64,000 nucleotides of DNA, from NCBI RefSeq assembly GCF_011758655.1, contig NZ_JAAMPA010000003.1, forward strand, positions 372,001 to 436,000, given 5' to 3'. Of this stretch, positions 53,645 to 62,524 are shown in pieces. The DNA is from Modestobacter marinus. GTDB taxonomy: Bacteria > Actinomycetota > Actinomycetes > Mycobacteriales > Geodermatophilaceae. Each line of letters begins with the position of its first letter. Within the stretch, counting starts at the first letter, position 1. Made by a program: the position numbers and the translations under genes. A model generated the notes under the pieces. That model saw nothing but the letters and a program-made list of their open reading frames with translations. It ran no database searches and had not been told where the DNA came from.

Positions 53645-54205
53645 TCAGCGGGTCCGGTAGCGGGCGTAGAGGAGTCCGCTGCCGAAGGCACGGTCCTCGA
53701 CCAGTTGGAGATCGAGGCGCACGCCGTCGGGGAAGAACCGCTTGCCGCCGCCGACCACGCTCGTGGTGAGGAACAGGTGGTATTCGTCCACCAGGCCGGC
53801 CTCGATCGCCTGGACCGCGAGGGTGGGGCCGTCGATGGTGAGGTCGTGCTCCGCCTCGGCCTTGAGGGTGCGCACCCCCTCGGGGTCGAAGGCCCGCTCG
53901 ATCCTGCTCCTGGCGCTGGACACCGACTCCAGCGTCGTGGAGTACACGACCTTCTCCGCGGCCTGCCAGTCCCGGGCGTACTGGAGGATGTGCGGCGGGG
54001 CGCCGGGCAGGTCCTGCGCGGTCTCCCAGAAGACCATTGTCTCGTACATCCGCCGGCCGTAGAGATACGTGCCGACGTGGCGGAAGGTGTCGCCGATGAA
54101 GGAGTGCACCTCCTCGTCGTCGGCGGCTCCCCAGCCGAGGTCGCCCTCCGCTGCCTCGGCGTAGCCGTCGAGCGAGGTGATCATCGAGTAGATGAGCTGC
54201 GCCAT
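53645..54205 (-). CDS. Dihydrofolate reductase / RibD C-terminal family protein
   Basis: 186 residues. N-terminal strand and Asp (LIYSMITSLDGYAEAAEGD), then YGRRMYETMVFWET, HDLTIDGPTLAVQAIEAGLV, DEYHLFLTTSVVGGGKRFFP. This is the RibD_C/DHFR-like superfamily common in actinomycetes, which binds NADPH and usually is not the housekeeping DHFR. Substrate unknown. Monocistronic. Confidence 0.8.
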   Translation of the reverse strand: MAQLIYSMITSLDGYAEAAEGDLGWGAADDEEVHSFIGDTFRHVGTYLYGRRMYETMVFWETAQDLPGAPPHILQYARDWQAAEKVVYSTTLESVSSARSRIERAFDPEGVRTLKAEAEHDLTIDGPTLAVQAIEAGLVDEYHLFLTTSVVGGGKRFFPDGVRLDLQLVEDRAFGSGLLYARYRTR

Positions 54206-54301
54206 CGCCGTCTCCTCCGGGTGCGACTGCCCTGCGGTCCTATGCGCTGTGACCGCCGCACGACCGGGAACTCATCGACCCCCGCGGCTGTCGGCGCCCG
54301 G

Positions 54302-55408
54302 TCAGCGGTTGGTGGAGAGCACGACGTCGTCGACGTAGGTGATCCCGGTGGTGGGCTGCGAGTCGCGGTACTGGCCGATCTTCAGGTAGGAACCGGCGTC
54401 CATCATCGTGCGGCCGTACTGCCAGCCCGCGCGCTGCACCCCGTCGACCCAGGCCTCGGCCCCGCCCCTGGCCGGGTCGTTGGACATCACGAAGTGCACG
54501 TCGACGTCGAACCACTCGCCGAGCCGGAACTCGCCGGCGGGCAGCAGCACCTGGCTCTTGCCCTCCATGCCCACGCGGAGCAGCAGGTCGTTGTCGTCGG
54601 ACAGGCCGAGGGTGATCGCGGGGGAGGAGATCCCGGTGTGCCACTGGGTCAGGATGTAGAACCGGTCGTTCTGCTCCTGCTGCATGGACGGGTCGACCAT
54701 CAGCCGCTGCTGGAACCAGCCCTCGAAGCCCTCGGTGAGGGCGGTGGCCGACCGGTCGGCGGAGGACGGCGACAGCTCGGAGCGCTCCCCGCCGGCGGAC
54801 CGGTCGCCCTGGCGCAGCTCGAAGCGGGCCACGCGGTTCCCGTCGATGACCGGGAAGGTCGTGCGGGTGGGGGAGCCCTCGGCCGCCCACCCCGGGCACA
54901 GGCTGGAGGACGCCGCGGTCTCGGCGTTCTGGACGTGCACCCACACGCCGCAGTCCAGGCCGCGCTCGAAGTCGTCGGACCACAGCACGGTGTTCCCCGC
55001 GGGCCCACGGCCGGCGGCGGTCGGCTGCGGTTCGGCGGTCGGCTCGGGTGTCGGTTCCGGCGTGGGCGTGGGCGTGGGCGTGGGCGTGGGCGTGGGCGTG
55101 GGCGTGGGGGTCGGGGCCGGTTCCGGCACCGGTGTCGGCGTCGGGGTGGGGGCGGGTGCGGTGGAGGGGTCTTCCCCGGGCGCGCTGGGGGCGGGGGAGG
55201 GCTGCTCGGCGCCCTTGGTCTTGTCCCTGCCCTTGGGCTGGGCCGGGGCGCGGGAGACCTCGGCGGCGACGCTTACGTCGGACTTCGCGCCGGCGGTGAC
55301 GGTCGGGCGGTCCTCGCGTGCGGCAGCCGCCACGGTGGACCCGGTGAGGAGGGTGGCCAGCGCGAGAGCGCCAGCGGCGGCAGCTCGGCGGGTGGGGGAG
55401 AGCGACAT
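54302..55408 (-). CDS. Secreted polysaccharide-lyase-like protein with PT linker
   Basis: 368 residues. A signal peptide ([20 protein letters not shown]), then a basic stretch, then a Pro-Thr linker (about residues 80-118) of the kind that tethers secreted carbohydrate enzymes. The globular domain has [80 protein letters not shown], which is the heparin-lyase-I-like / concanavalin-type jelly roll (Polysacc_lyase). It likely binds or cleaves an acidic polysaccharide outside the cell. Two Cys residues could form a disulfide. Monocistronic. Confidence 0.7.
   Translation of the reverse strand: MSLSPTRRAAAAGALALATLLTGSTVAAAAREDRPTVTAGAKSDVSVAAEVSRAPAQPKGRDKTKGAEQPSPAPSAPGEDPSTAPAPTPTPTPVPEPAPTPTPTPTPTPTPTPTPTPEPTPEPTAEPQPTAAGRGPAGNTVLWSDDFERGLDCGVWVHVQNAETAASSSLCPGWAAEGSPTRTTFPVIDGNRVARFELRQGDRSAGGERSELSPSSADRSATALTEGFEGWFQQRLMVDPSMQQEQNDRFYILTQWHTGISSPAITLGLSDDNDLLLRVGMEGKSQVLLPAGEFRLGEWFDVDVHFVMSNDPARGGAEAWVDGVQRAGWQYGRTMMDAGSYLKIGQYRDSQPTTGITYVDDVVLSTNR
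55061..55108. repeat. Eight perfect CGTGGG hexamers
   Basis: Eight exact tandem copies of CGTGGG, encoding the Pro-Thr linker on the minus strand. Gain or loss of units keeps the frame and changes only linker length. Confidence 0.9.
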
Positions 55409-55695
55409 GGGAGATCCCGTTCAGGCATGGGGGTGAGCCACACCCGGACGGGCGGCGATGTAGCTATCGGCTGGATTCGGGCGAAAGCGGAGCGGCCCGC
55501 TGAGGGCATTGCAGTCGAGGCAGCATCTCGGCGGGAGAGGACGTCCTCGGGCGGAGACGGATGCCGGAACACGAGGTCCCCGGAGAATCACCTGGCGCTT
55601 CGCCGGAGGGCACCGCCGCGACCTGAGCCGCGGTCCGGGTACATCCAGGAAGCCCGGGCCGACAGCAGGAGCCTGCGGGAACTGCACCTCGGACG

Positions 55696-55740
55696 TGGCG
55701 GGACGGGTGGGGCTCGACCCCCACGACCTAGGGACTGTGA
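55696..55740 (-). repeat. Degenerate copy of the tRNA-Met 3' half
   Basis: GACGGGTGGGGCTCGACCCC continues CACGACCTAGGGACTGTGAG; the tRNA gene at 62426-62499 has GGCGGGTGGGGCTCGAACCC continuing CACGACCCAGGGATTATGAG, with a few differences. Same orientation. It fits an old distal attachment site of an element inserted in the tRNA 3' end. Confidence 0.55.
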
Positions 55741-55996
55741 GGGCGCTCGGGTGACCTAGCGGCTCACGCGGCTGGCTTGCGGATTCGGCCGTTCGCCCAG
55801 CTCAGCAGGCAAGCTCGACATCTGCCCAGGGACCGGCTGATTACCCGTGATGGCCTTGACTCACTGGCCTTGGCGTTGGCTCACGCGGAGGAGGGGTAAA
55901 CCGCCTTGTCAGGGCATGGCGAATTTGTCGGTGCTGCCCGCGACACTCGGACTGCACGCGTTCCGTCCCGGCGCGCGACGAGATAGGAGGCTGTCA

Positions 55997-56173
55997 GTGG
56001 TCAGCTCGACGGACATTCACAACCTGACCAACATGCTCGGTCGGTGCGGTCGCGAATTAGAGCGCATCGCTGACGCCCTGGAACGGATGAGCTCGGGCAA
56101 GCCGAAGGTACCCTCGGGCCCGCCACGCGGGATCCCGACCGAGGGGCCGAACGTCATGGAGCAAGACTTCTAA
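55997..56173 (+). CDS. 58-residue protein with strong ribosome site
   Basis: GTG start with AGGAGG seven bases upstream. Sequence includes DIHNLTNMLGRCGRELERIA and a Pro/Gly-rich tail (VPSGPPRGIPTEGP). The first half is an amphipathic helix. Not recognised. It overlaps the convergent next gene by four bases. The ribosome site is the main support. Confidence 0.5.
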   Translation: MVSSTDIHNLTNMLGRCGRELERIADALERMSSGKPKVPSGPPRGIPTEGPNVMEQDF

Positions 56174-56370
56174 GGCCGCGGTCGGCGGCGCCCGGGCTGC
56201 GCCAGCAGCTGGACGACTAAGCCGCCCCTCCCGGTCGGGATCGCAACAGCGCGGCGGTCTGCGAGCTGGTCGTGGTGCTCGGCACAGACAAGCCTCGGGT
56301 CGGGTACGAGCCAGCCGGTGGCCGCCTCGCCATCACAGTGGATGTCGCTGCACTTCCAAATTGTGTCCAT
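56170..56370 (-). CDS. Small Cys/His protein
   Basis: 66 residues from ATG: MDTIWKCSDIHCDGEAATGW, VCAEHHDQLADRRAVAI. Cys7, Cys12 and the C..HH pair may hold zinc. A longer start at 56418 exists. Not recognised; it resembles short actinobacterial proteins of unknown role. Confidence is limited by its size. Confidence 0.4.
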   Translation of the reverse strand: MDTIWKCSDIHCDGEAATGWLVPDPRLVCAEHHDQLADRRAVAIPTGRGGLVVQLLAQPGRRRPRP

Positions 56371-56707
56371 GACGGCATAGTGCGACCACCTCACCTGCTG
56401 AATGCTCGCGACACTCACCGTTCACAGGGGTGAACTTGCCGACGACGGGCGGGGGCGCGCCTCTGCACCCCGCCCGTCGTCCAACTTCGGAGCGCGTGCC
56501 AGTCTCGGAGGTTTGGTTTTCCTTGGCCCGTTCGCGCCCATGTACGGCCGGGCGGGTCGGCTGGGACCCCGGTCGTCCATTGACTGGCCGGGATCGTGCC
56601 CTGGCAAGCGGCATCGACGGCCCACGGGATCGGACCAACACGAAGCCGAGGTTGACCGGGCCGACGAAGCTGGTGCAGAGCCGCAGTGATGGGTCGCCCG
56701 TTGGCGC

Positions 56708-57214
56708 TCACCAGTCGACGGTCTCCGGAAGGAGCTCGCAGCGGCGCTGCATGGCAGCACGATGAGCGGTCTGGTGGTCCGGTGGCAACGCCGGTGGGGT
56801 GCTCGTGCGTTGCACTGCCTGTGCGGACCTGCGCCGTTCCTCCGGCGTGGGTGCGCCCGGGGTGGCGACAGTGATCGGCTGACCGTTCTCGTCGGTGAGC
56901 TCGCGACGCGAACGGAGGGCGAACGGCGTCAAGCGTCCACGGAACTTGCGGCTCTGCATGCGACCGCGGTGCTCCACCGGCCGGGCCGCCCTGGGTCGCC
57001 GGCGCACATCGTTGCGCACCCACACCGGACGTGGGCCGACGGACATCAGCACGCGCAGGAAGATGACGTCGCCGTCAACGGCCCCGACGACGGCGGCCAA
57101 CGTCTGCTGCCGCAGTGCGCCGAGCAAACCCTGGTCCGTGTCGGACGGTGTGCAGAAGACGGCTTGGCCTGGCATGGCGGGCTTCTTCCGTGGTCGGTAC
57201 TGACCACGGTGCAT
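56708..57214 (-). CDS. Possible hypothetical protein
   Basis: A 168-codon frame whose middle and end look protein-like (QGLLGALRQQTLAAVVGAV, RSRRELTDENGQPITVATPG), without recognisable domain. The first 80 residues contain a plausible helix. No convincing ribosome site. The flanking 300 bases to the left (56420-56707) show no better candidate. Confidence 0.25.
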   Translation of the reverse strand: MHRGQYRPRKKPAMPGQAVFCTPSDTDQGLLGALRQQTLAAVVGAVDGDVIFLRVLMSVGPRPVWVRNDVRRRPRAARPVEHRGRMQSRKFRGRLTPFALRSRRELTDENGQPITVATPGAPTPEERRRSAQAVQRTSTPPALPPDHQTAHRAAMQRRCELLPETVDW

Positions 57215-57244
57215 AAGGCATCGTCGCGTCGGGGCGAAACATGG

Positions 57245-58149
57245 CTACCGGGGTAGCCCAGCGGACAATCGAAGAATCAGGGCTCCGACGAGATGGACTA
57301 TCAACCAAGCATCCTCGATGCTCGGCGACGTCGAGCTATGAGCGTCTCCGCTCGTGCTCCGATCGGCTGACACCCAATGCATCAACTTCTCGACGGCCTC
57401 CGCCATCGGACCGTCGTGCGGCGCGAGCAATCCCTTTTCCGTGCCGACTTCGTGAGCGGGCCAAGGGCGTTGCCTTCACAGTCGAGAGCTGTGAGCATCT
57501 CTTGCAGAGCTGTTCCCGCATCAGTGATAGCGTCGGCGGGCTTACCATGACTGATCTCTTCGAGCGCCTCCTGGTAGGCCCTCTCGACGCCTTCGAACCC
57601 GCGGCGGCCAGCGAGTAGACGCAGCGTCGGCCCCACGACGGCTTCGTGCATCTCCTGCGACGAGAACTCGACCATTCGGCGTTCGATCAGATCGAAGCTG
57701 ATGCGGTGTTCTCGAAGGATCACGCGAACCCTATCGGCAAAGGTGCCTGCGTTGCTGTAGTAAAAGGCGTACCGCTGCGCCTCCTCGTACAGTGAGCTCA
57801 GCATTGCCTCGATGCATGTGGGAACCATCTCGTCTGCGCAGGTCATCACATACTGCAAAAAATCCTCAGCTTCGCCCAGGTTTCGCTCAGTAAGCTTAAA
57901 GAGCCCTTCGTCTCGACAAATCATCGCCCTCGCGCTTGCGGCGCGGTCGTAAAGGGACGGGCAAGCTTCCGTGAACGCGTGCCATAGCTTGATGCGAGCA
58001 GGGGTCTCGAACTTGTCCGTCCAAAAAGTCTTTCCCTCTGCCTCCTCGCGGGCTAGGGCTTCCTGACGTTTGCGTCGATTGTGGAGCAAGCTTCCCCCTC
58101 GTCGGCCTCGCCGTAAGGGTAGAGCGAGGCTGCGACATAGTCCGCGCAT
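57245..58149 (-). pseudogene. Abi_C/HEPN-like gene, frameshifted
   Basis: A 240-residue N-terminal frame (TPARIKLWHAFTEACPSLYD, ADRVRVILREHRISFDLIER, ISHGKPADAITDAGTALQEM) runs into nonsense after LTKSARKR, while the neighbouring frame continues LLAPHDGPMAEAVEKLMHW, RSTSGDAHSSTS, EDAWLIVHLVGALILRL. The slip is at the run AAAA on the coding strand (57435-57438); one more A would restore the frame. The tail has the R-x(6)-H of HEPN nucleases in the GDAH setting of Abi_C domains, a family linked to abortive infection. Likely an inactive defence gene. Confidence 0.6.
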
Positions 58150-58606
58150 GGCGCCTATGGGGCTCCGGCGTGGCTTGCGCTCGGCGCCGAACCCCAGCCC
58201 ATCGACGCCGACGGCCAGGCTACGCAGATTGGAAGCTGTAAGTCGTCATTGCTATGAGTGGCGAGACTCCGGTCCGCAGGTTAGTCCAGTTGGGCTGGGC
58301 CAGCTGAGCGCGTCGCGCGCGGCGCGTTCGGCGTCGATCGGGTCGGACTTGGCACCCCCCTTCCGGGTCGGGCGCTTGGGTCGGTCGAGCTCGACCACCA
58401 GCTCACCGGCGTCTGCCAGGTGCCGGGCCAGTCAGGCGCCGTAGCCGCCGGTGCCCTCCAGCGCCCATGCGCGCAGGCCAGGGTGCTGCTGCTCAGCCAG
58501 AGCGACGAGTTCGGTGTAGCCGTCGGGGTCGGCGGGCACCGTCGCCCGGGCCAGCACCCCGCCGGCGCGGGTATGGGACTGCTGCACGACCAGGTGACAG
58601 GTTGGG

Positions 58607-59494
58607 TCAGGCAGCCTGAGCGGCCAGTGTGGGGACGATGGTCTCGTACTCGATGGGCGTGAGTCGACCGAGGGCGTCCTGACGCCGCCGGCGGTGGTAG
58701 GTGCGTTCGATCCAGGTGACGATCGCGATCCGCAGCTCTTGCTGGGTGCGCCAGTGGCGGCGGTCGAGCACGTTCTTCTGGAGCAGGGCGAAGAACGATT
58801 CCATGGCCGCGTTGTCGCCGGCCGCGCCGACTCTGCCCATCGAGCCGGACAGCTGATGCCGGTTGAGGGCGCGCACGAATTTCCGGCTGCGGAATTGGGA
58901 TCCGCGGTCGGAATGCACGATGCAGCCGGCCACGTCAGCGCCGTCGGCATGGCGCCGGGCGACGGCGTTGTCCAGCGCGGTGACCGCGAGCCGGGACTTC
59001 ATCCGGGAGTCGATGGAGTAGCCGACGATCCGGTTGGAGTGCACGTCCTTGATCGCGCACAGGTAGAGCTTGCCCTCGGCGGTGCGGTGTTCGGTGATGT
59101 CGGTCAACCACACGGCGTTGGGCGCCTCGGCGGTGAACACCCGGTTGACCCGGTCGTCGTGCACCGGCGGGCCGGGACGGCCGCCCTTGCCCCGGCGAGG
59201 CTTACCGAACGCGCTCCACCAGCCGTTGGTCGAGCAGATCGCCCAGGCGGTCCGGGCAGTCATCGGCTGACCGTTCGCGGCGGCCTCGTCGACGAGCAGG
59301 CGGTAGCCGAACTCCGGATCGTCCCGGTGGGCGTCGAACAGCGCATTGGCCCGGTGCGCCTGGGTGAGGTCGCTGGTGGTGACCGGGTCGGCCAGCCACC
59401 GGTAGTAGGGCTGGCGGGCGATCTTGAGAACCCGGCACGTCACCGTCACGGCGATCCCGTCGACGGCGAGCTCACGGACGAGCGGGTAGATCAT
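58607..59494 (-). CDS. IS3-family transposase OrfB (DDE integrase core)
   Basis: 295 residues. rve-type core with the catalytic triad: Asp132 (WLTDIT), Asp196 (VHSDRGSQF) and Glu232 (DNAAMESFF), a D-D-35-E spacing. HTH_21-like N-terminal stretch (YGYR-type motif reads FGYRLLVDEAAANGQPM). Its ATG overlaps the OrfA stop by four bases; the two frames may also join by ribosomal frameshift as in other IS3 elements. Intact. Confidence 0.9.
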   Translation of the reverse strand: MIYPLVRELAVDGIAVTVTCRVLKIARQPYYRWLADPVTTSDLTQAHRANALFDAHRDDPEFGYRLLVDEAAANGQPMTARTAWAICSTNGWWSAFGKPRRGKGGRPGPPVHDDRVNRVFTAEAPNAVWLTDITEHRTAEGKLYLCAIKDVHSNRIVGYSIDSRMKSRLAVTALDNAVARRHADGADVAGCIVHSDRGSQFRSRKFVRALNRHQLSGSMGRVGAAGDNAAMESFFALLQKNVLDRRHWRTQQELRIAIVTWIERTYHRRRRQDALGRLTPIEYETIVPTLAAQAA

Positions 59495-59793
59495 TTTCCC
59501 GGCAGATTCGCCTGCGACAGGTAGGCCGCCGCGCGGCGCAGGACCTCGTTCTCCTGCTCGAGCAACCGGATCCGCTTGCGGGCCTCGCGCAGGTCCGCGT
59601 TCTCCGCCGCCGTGGTCCCGGGCTTGACGCCGTCTTCGACGTCAGCGGCCTTCATCCAGTTCGTCAGACAGGACTCGCTGATCCCGAAGTCGGCAGCGAT
59701 CTGCTTCAGGTGCTGGCCCGGCTCACGGTTGCGGGCGACGTTCACGACGTCGTCGCGGAACTCCTTGGGGTAGGGCTTGGGCACGGTGAACAT
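59491..59793 (-). CDS. IS3-family transposase OrfA (HTH)
   Basis: 100 residues from the ATG with GGAAGG upstream. HTH_Tnp_1 pattern: YPKEFRDDVVNVARNREPGQ, KQIAADFGISESCLTNWMKA, then a leucine-zipper-like tail (REARKRIRLLEQENEVLRRA). Binds the element ends. Intact. Confidence 0.9.
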   Translation of the reverse strand: MFTVPKPYPKEFRDDVVNVARNREPGQHLKQIAADFGISESCLTNWMKAADVEDGVKPGTTAAENADLREARKRIRLLEQENEVLRRAAAYLSQANLPGK

Positions 59794-60207
59794 CCTTCCA
59801 GCGGCACCTCTCGGCACCACAGATCAGATGTCACCTACTCGTGCAGCAGTCCCTATCGAGGACCGCGGCGGTGTGGGTCTGGCTGTGACTGTCGACGCCA
59901 ATGACGACCTGGACCAGCTCCGCCAGCATGGACATGCGTCTTCTCCTCACTAGATGAGACGCAGCAGGTACCGCTCCGGTGCGGAGATGGCAGGACTGTG
60001 ATGAGACACGCCAGCTGCCACTGGCGGTCAAGCTTCTGATTAGGCCAACGTCTCCGGCCGGGCCGGTGCCGGCAGCAGCGAGCGGACAAGTCCCGTCTAA
60101 GGCACCAGGCCAGTCAGTGCATGGGTCGCACTCGCCGCTACCGACCGCCAGCCCATCAGCGATGGACCGACCCGGCCAGCCTCACAGTGAGTACAGCTAG
60201 CTCTCCC

Positions 60208-60414
60208 TCAGGCGGAGCGGCGCAGCCTCGCTACGAACGACCGATCTTCGGTGAGCTCGTGTTGTGCGAGCGCCAGCCCCATCAGGGCGTGGTCCTCCGT
60301 CCAGGCCAGTACGCCGCCCTGCCTCTCCAAAGAGAGACGCAACGAAGTCTTGAGCCAGCACGCTGCCAGCTGGACTAGTTCGTGGTCGTCAGGCGCCAGA
60401 CCGGCCGTATCCAT
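60208..60414 (-). CDS. 68-residue hypothetical protein
   Basis: Reads GLAPDDHELVQLAACWLKTS, then GGVLAWTEDHALMGLALAQH. Helical, soluble, with no family recognised. It follows the membrane protein gene by 20 bases on the same strand and may be its partner. No clear ribosome site; longer in-frame starts overlap the upstream gene. Confidence 0.4.
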   Translation of the reverse strand: MDTAGLAPDDHELVQLAACWLKTSLRLSLERQGGVLAWTEDHALMGLALAQHELTEDRSFVARLRRSA

Positions 60415-60434
60415 CAAAGCGACAGCGGGGCAAA

Positions 60435-61466
60435 CTAGCCCCGAGATACCTGGCGTCCCGAGCGCAGTATTGCGTAGGCGAGCCAAGCGATGAAGAGCAC
60501 AAACTCTACGCCGAGGATCACGTCAAGCCAGGTTAGTTGATTGATATCTTCCGGCACGAGCACTTGGCGTAGCGGCAGCAGCGCTAAGAGCCCGACCACA
60601 ACCTCGAGCGCCGAAGTGCCGACGTCCTGGCTCTGTCTCCGCGAGAGCCACATCAGCGAGATGAGTAGTAGGACCGGCGATGCAAGGATGGTGTAAATCC
60701 AAAGTTTTTCCGCTTGGCGACGCTCCAGCAAGAAACTCAAGTAGAGGTCGTCAACGCTTGCCTCCAAATGGTAAGCGGCCAGCCTCGGTGTAGCGAGAAG
60801 GGTAACGCTCGGCCTACCTAAACCGTTGTCTATATAGTAAAAGTTGTTGGACCCGTAACTGTCGTTCGGGAAGCCTCTCGGATCCCCCCATGCTTCCAGG
60901 TCGATAGGCACGGAATTGACCGAAGACTCGAACTGCTGCGACGACTCTTCAAGGAGGGGCATCTCAGCAACACGCCAGCCGTAGAGTCCCGCGACAGTCA
61001 GTCTGATCTTACTGGGTGGAGTCTCCCCGGGGTAAGCCTTTTCATACAAGGCTTTGTCCACGACCGCGGAGACGTGTGCTGAGATCTGTCCCGTCTGTGG
61101 GCTGAAGTCATCAAGGACAACAAGGAGAGTCACGAACGCGTTCTCATTATAGAAGTCCTCCGCGAACCGGGGGCGAATTTCTACCGGACTGGGAGGGCCA
61201 CCACTGCCGCGGTCGCTGAGGAAGACGTCTCGACCGTCATCCCATCGCTGGCTGTCCCATTGAACCGCTGCTAGCACAACAGCTGAGATGAGAATAAGGC
61301 CAGCTAGGACCGCGATACTCCAGTGCACCCCGCTCCACAGCGCTCTCTTGAACAAGTACCGCTTCAGGTATGTGGGCCGACGTACAAATCTGCAGCGTGA
61401 CCACCGATAGTGCACGGAAAGATCGTACAGCCATCTAGATCGAGTCACCAATGCGTCTTTTATCAT
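60435..61466 (-). CDS. DUF4436-like membrane protein
   Basis: About 343 residues. One N-terminal membrane segment (WSIAVLAGLILISAVVLAAV), an extracytoplasmic beta-rich domain (FVTLLVVLDDFSPQTGQISA, IRLTVAGLYGWRVAEMPLLE, GDPRGFPNDSYGSNNFYYI), then segments LWIYTILASPVLLLISLMW, ALEVVVGLLALLPLRQVLVP and LDVILGVEFVLFIAWLAYAI. Order and spacing match DUF4436. Function unknown. Codon use is less GC-rich than the core, in keeping with acquisition. An upstream extension of the frame to 61559 lacks support. Confidence 0.55.
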   Translation of the reverse strand: MIKDALVTRSRWLYDLSVHYRWSRCRFVRRPTYLKRYLFKRALWSGVHWSIAVLAGLILISAVVLAAVQWDSQRWDDGRDVFLSDRGSGGPPSPVEIRPRFAEDFYNENAFVTLLVVLDDFSPQTGQISAHVSAVVDKALYEKAYPGETPPSKIRLTVAGLYGWRVAEMPLLEESSQQFESSVNSVPIDLEAWGDPRGFPNDSYGSNNFYYIDNGLGRPSVTLLATPRLAAYHLEASVDDLYLSFLLERRQAEKLWIYTILASPVLLLISLMWLSRRQSQDVGTSALEVVVGLLALLPLRQVLVPEDINQLTWLDVILGVEFVLFIAWLAYAILRSGRQVSRG

Positions 61467-61823
61467 CGGATGAAGCCTGCACGAGTCCGACGTGCTCGCT
61501 GCACGTTCTAACGACAAGACCGGCGACTGGAGGGTGCTGCCGTCCTCTAGTGTCGGCAAAAAACGGCCAACTCAGTCCTATGGCTACTTGCGATCACCTG
61601 TAGCGCTGCAACCATGACAGGCGCGACATCGATGTAGGTGCCGCTGATCGTGGCCATGATTGGACTGCCCGCGACCCTCCTGGGGACCATCGTCGGGGTG
61701 CTGAAACGCAACGGCGGTCGGCCAGGCGAGAGCAGTTGGCCGGGAACGGAAACGCCAACGCGAGAACTCGGTGTGTGAAGACGCGGCCCGGACCTTCCAT
61801 CTCCGGCGCGACGCCCATATTGC

Positions 61824-62310
61824 GTCATCCACCCCGGTCAACGCCTTGACCGAGGTCCCATCGGCCAGCCCGATCCCACCGACGACGTCCATCTGCCACA
61901 GCTCCATCGGTGCCCCACGCTCCCAGCGCTTCCAGGACTCCCTGCGCCGCCGACGGGCGCCGGGCTCGATCAGCCCGGCCCGCTTCAACGCCGGGCCTCG
62001 CTGGGCACCGGGGCGATCCGGCGGCGCCCCAGCTCCACCACGATCCGCCGCGGACCCCACGCCCGGTGCTGCCGCCGCAGCTCCAGCACCGCGGCCTCCA
62101 CCACCGGCGACATGTGATGCGGACACGACGCAGGACGATGCAAAGGATCGGCCAACGCCTCCAGCCCGCCGCCCTAGTACCAGCCAATCAGGCATGCAGC
62201 GCCGGCCGCAACACACCCCACTGCTAGGCAACCAAACTCACCGGATGGCCCTCGGCGATCACCGCCAGCACCGCCAGATAGCGCCGCTCCGCCACGCTCA
62301 ACTCCCTCAT
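61824..62310 (-). pseudogene. IS481-family transposase relic
   Basis: Fragments in several frames follow the family's order: MRELSVAERRYLAVLAVIAE, then a stop, QWGVLRPALHAW, then HMSPVVEAAVLELRRQHRAW and PRRIVVELGRRRIAPVPSEA, then LIEPGARRRRRESWKRWERG and MELWQMDVVGGIGLADGTSV ending at the first catalytic Asp region (ALTGVDD). Two in-frame stops, at least two frameshifts and a missing C-terminal half. Between 61560 and 61823 nothing convincing was seen. Confidence 0.75.
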
Positions 62311-62425
62311 CGAGGGAGCGTCAAGGATCAGCCGAAGCAGCTGGCAACCATCAACCGAAGCGCTGTCGCGCTTCACCCGAAGCCCCGTGGTCAAGCATCA
62401 GGCGAAGCAACACAATCACAAAAGG

Positions 62426-62499
62426 TGGGGCGGGTGGGGCTCGAACCCACGACCCAGGGATTATGAGTCCCATGCTCTGACCGGCTGAGCTACCGCCCC
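62426..62499 (-). tRNA. tRNA-Met (anticodon CAT)
   Basis: A full cloverleaf on the minus strand: acceptor GGGGCGG/CCGCCCC, D arm GCTC...GAGC, anticodon stem TGGGA/TCCCT... with loop CTCATAA, T arm GTGGG-TTCGAGC-CCCAC, discriminator A. CAT with discriminator A fits elongator Met; an Ile2 tRNA with the same gene anticodon is the alternative. CCA is not encoded (ACC then TTT). Its 3' end faces the candidate island. Confidence 0.9.
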
Positions 62500-62524
62500 A
62501 GGCCGTTCACGCTAGCGGGCGGGC

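Larger units (their letters stand above)
58575..59853 (-). mobile_element. IS3-family insertion sequence inside IS110
   Basis: 1279 bp. Terminal inverted repeats start GGGACTGCTGCACGA and continue AGGTGACA at both ends with few mismatches. The flanking TAT at 58572-58574 and 59854-59856 is the target duplication. It contains two overlapping transposase frames, both intact, so it may still be active. Confidence 0.9.
58290..59935 (-). pseudogene. IS110-family transposase, split and truncated
   Basis: The first 27 codons (MLAELVQVVIGVDSHSQTHT) lie right of an IS3-type insert and the continuation (TRAGGVLARATVPADPDGYT, LRAWALEGTGGYGA) left of it. Removing the insert and one copy of the TAT duplication joins them in frame as AAVLDTRAGGVLA. 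A TGA at 58432-58434 interrupts the DEDD domain (GGYGA-stop-LARHLADAGELVVEL), and similarity ends at about 58290, before the catalytic C-terminal part. GAGGAG precedes the ATG at 59935. Dead element. Confidence 0.85.
55696..62499. mobile_element. Candidate second island next to tRNA-Met
   Basis: The block between the degenerate tRNA 3'-half copy and the intact tRNA-Met holds IS110, IS3 and IS481 material, a frameshifted Abi_C-like gene, small unknown genes and a membrane protein. It is less GC-rich than the core. No integrase gene is left. Between 55409 and 55996 no gene was seen other than this repeat; between 56371 and 57244 only one weak candidate frame was found. Boundaries are inferred from the repeat alone. 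Confidence 0.5.

Noticed and set aside
55061-55108. Possible CRISPR-like array
   Set aside because: Pure hexamer repeat within a coding Pro-Thr linker, with no spacers.
61650-61778. 42-codon plus-strand ORF with a hydrophobic start (IGLPATLLGTIVGVLKR)
   Set aside because: No ribosome site, and it lies in the debris around a dead IS481 copy; too weak to list as a gene.
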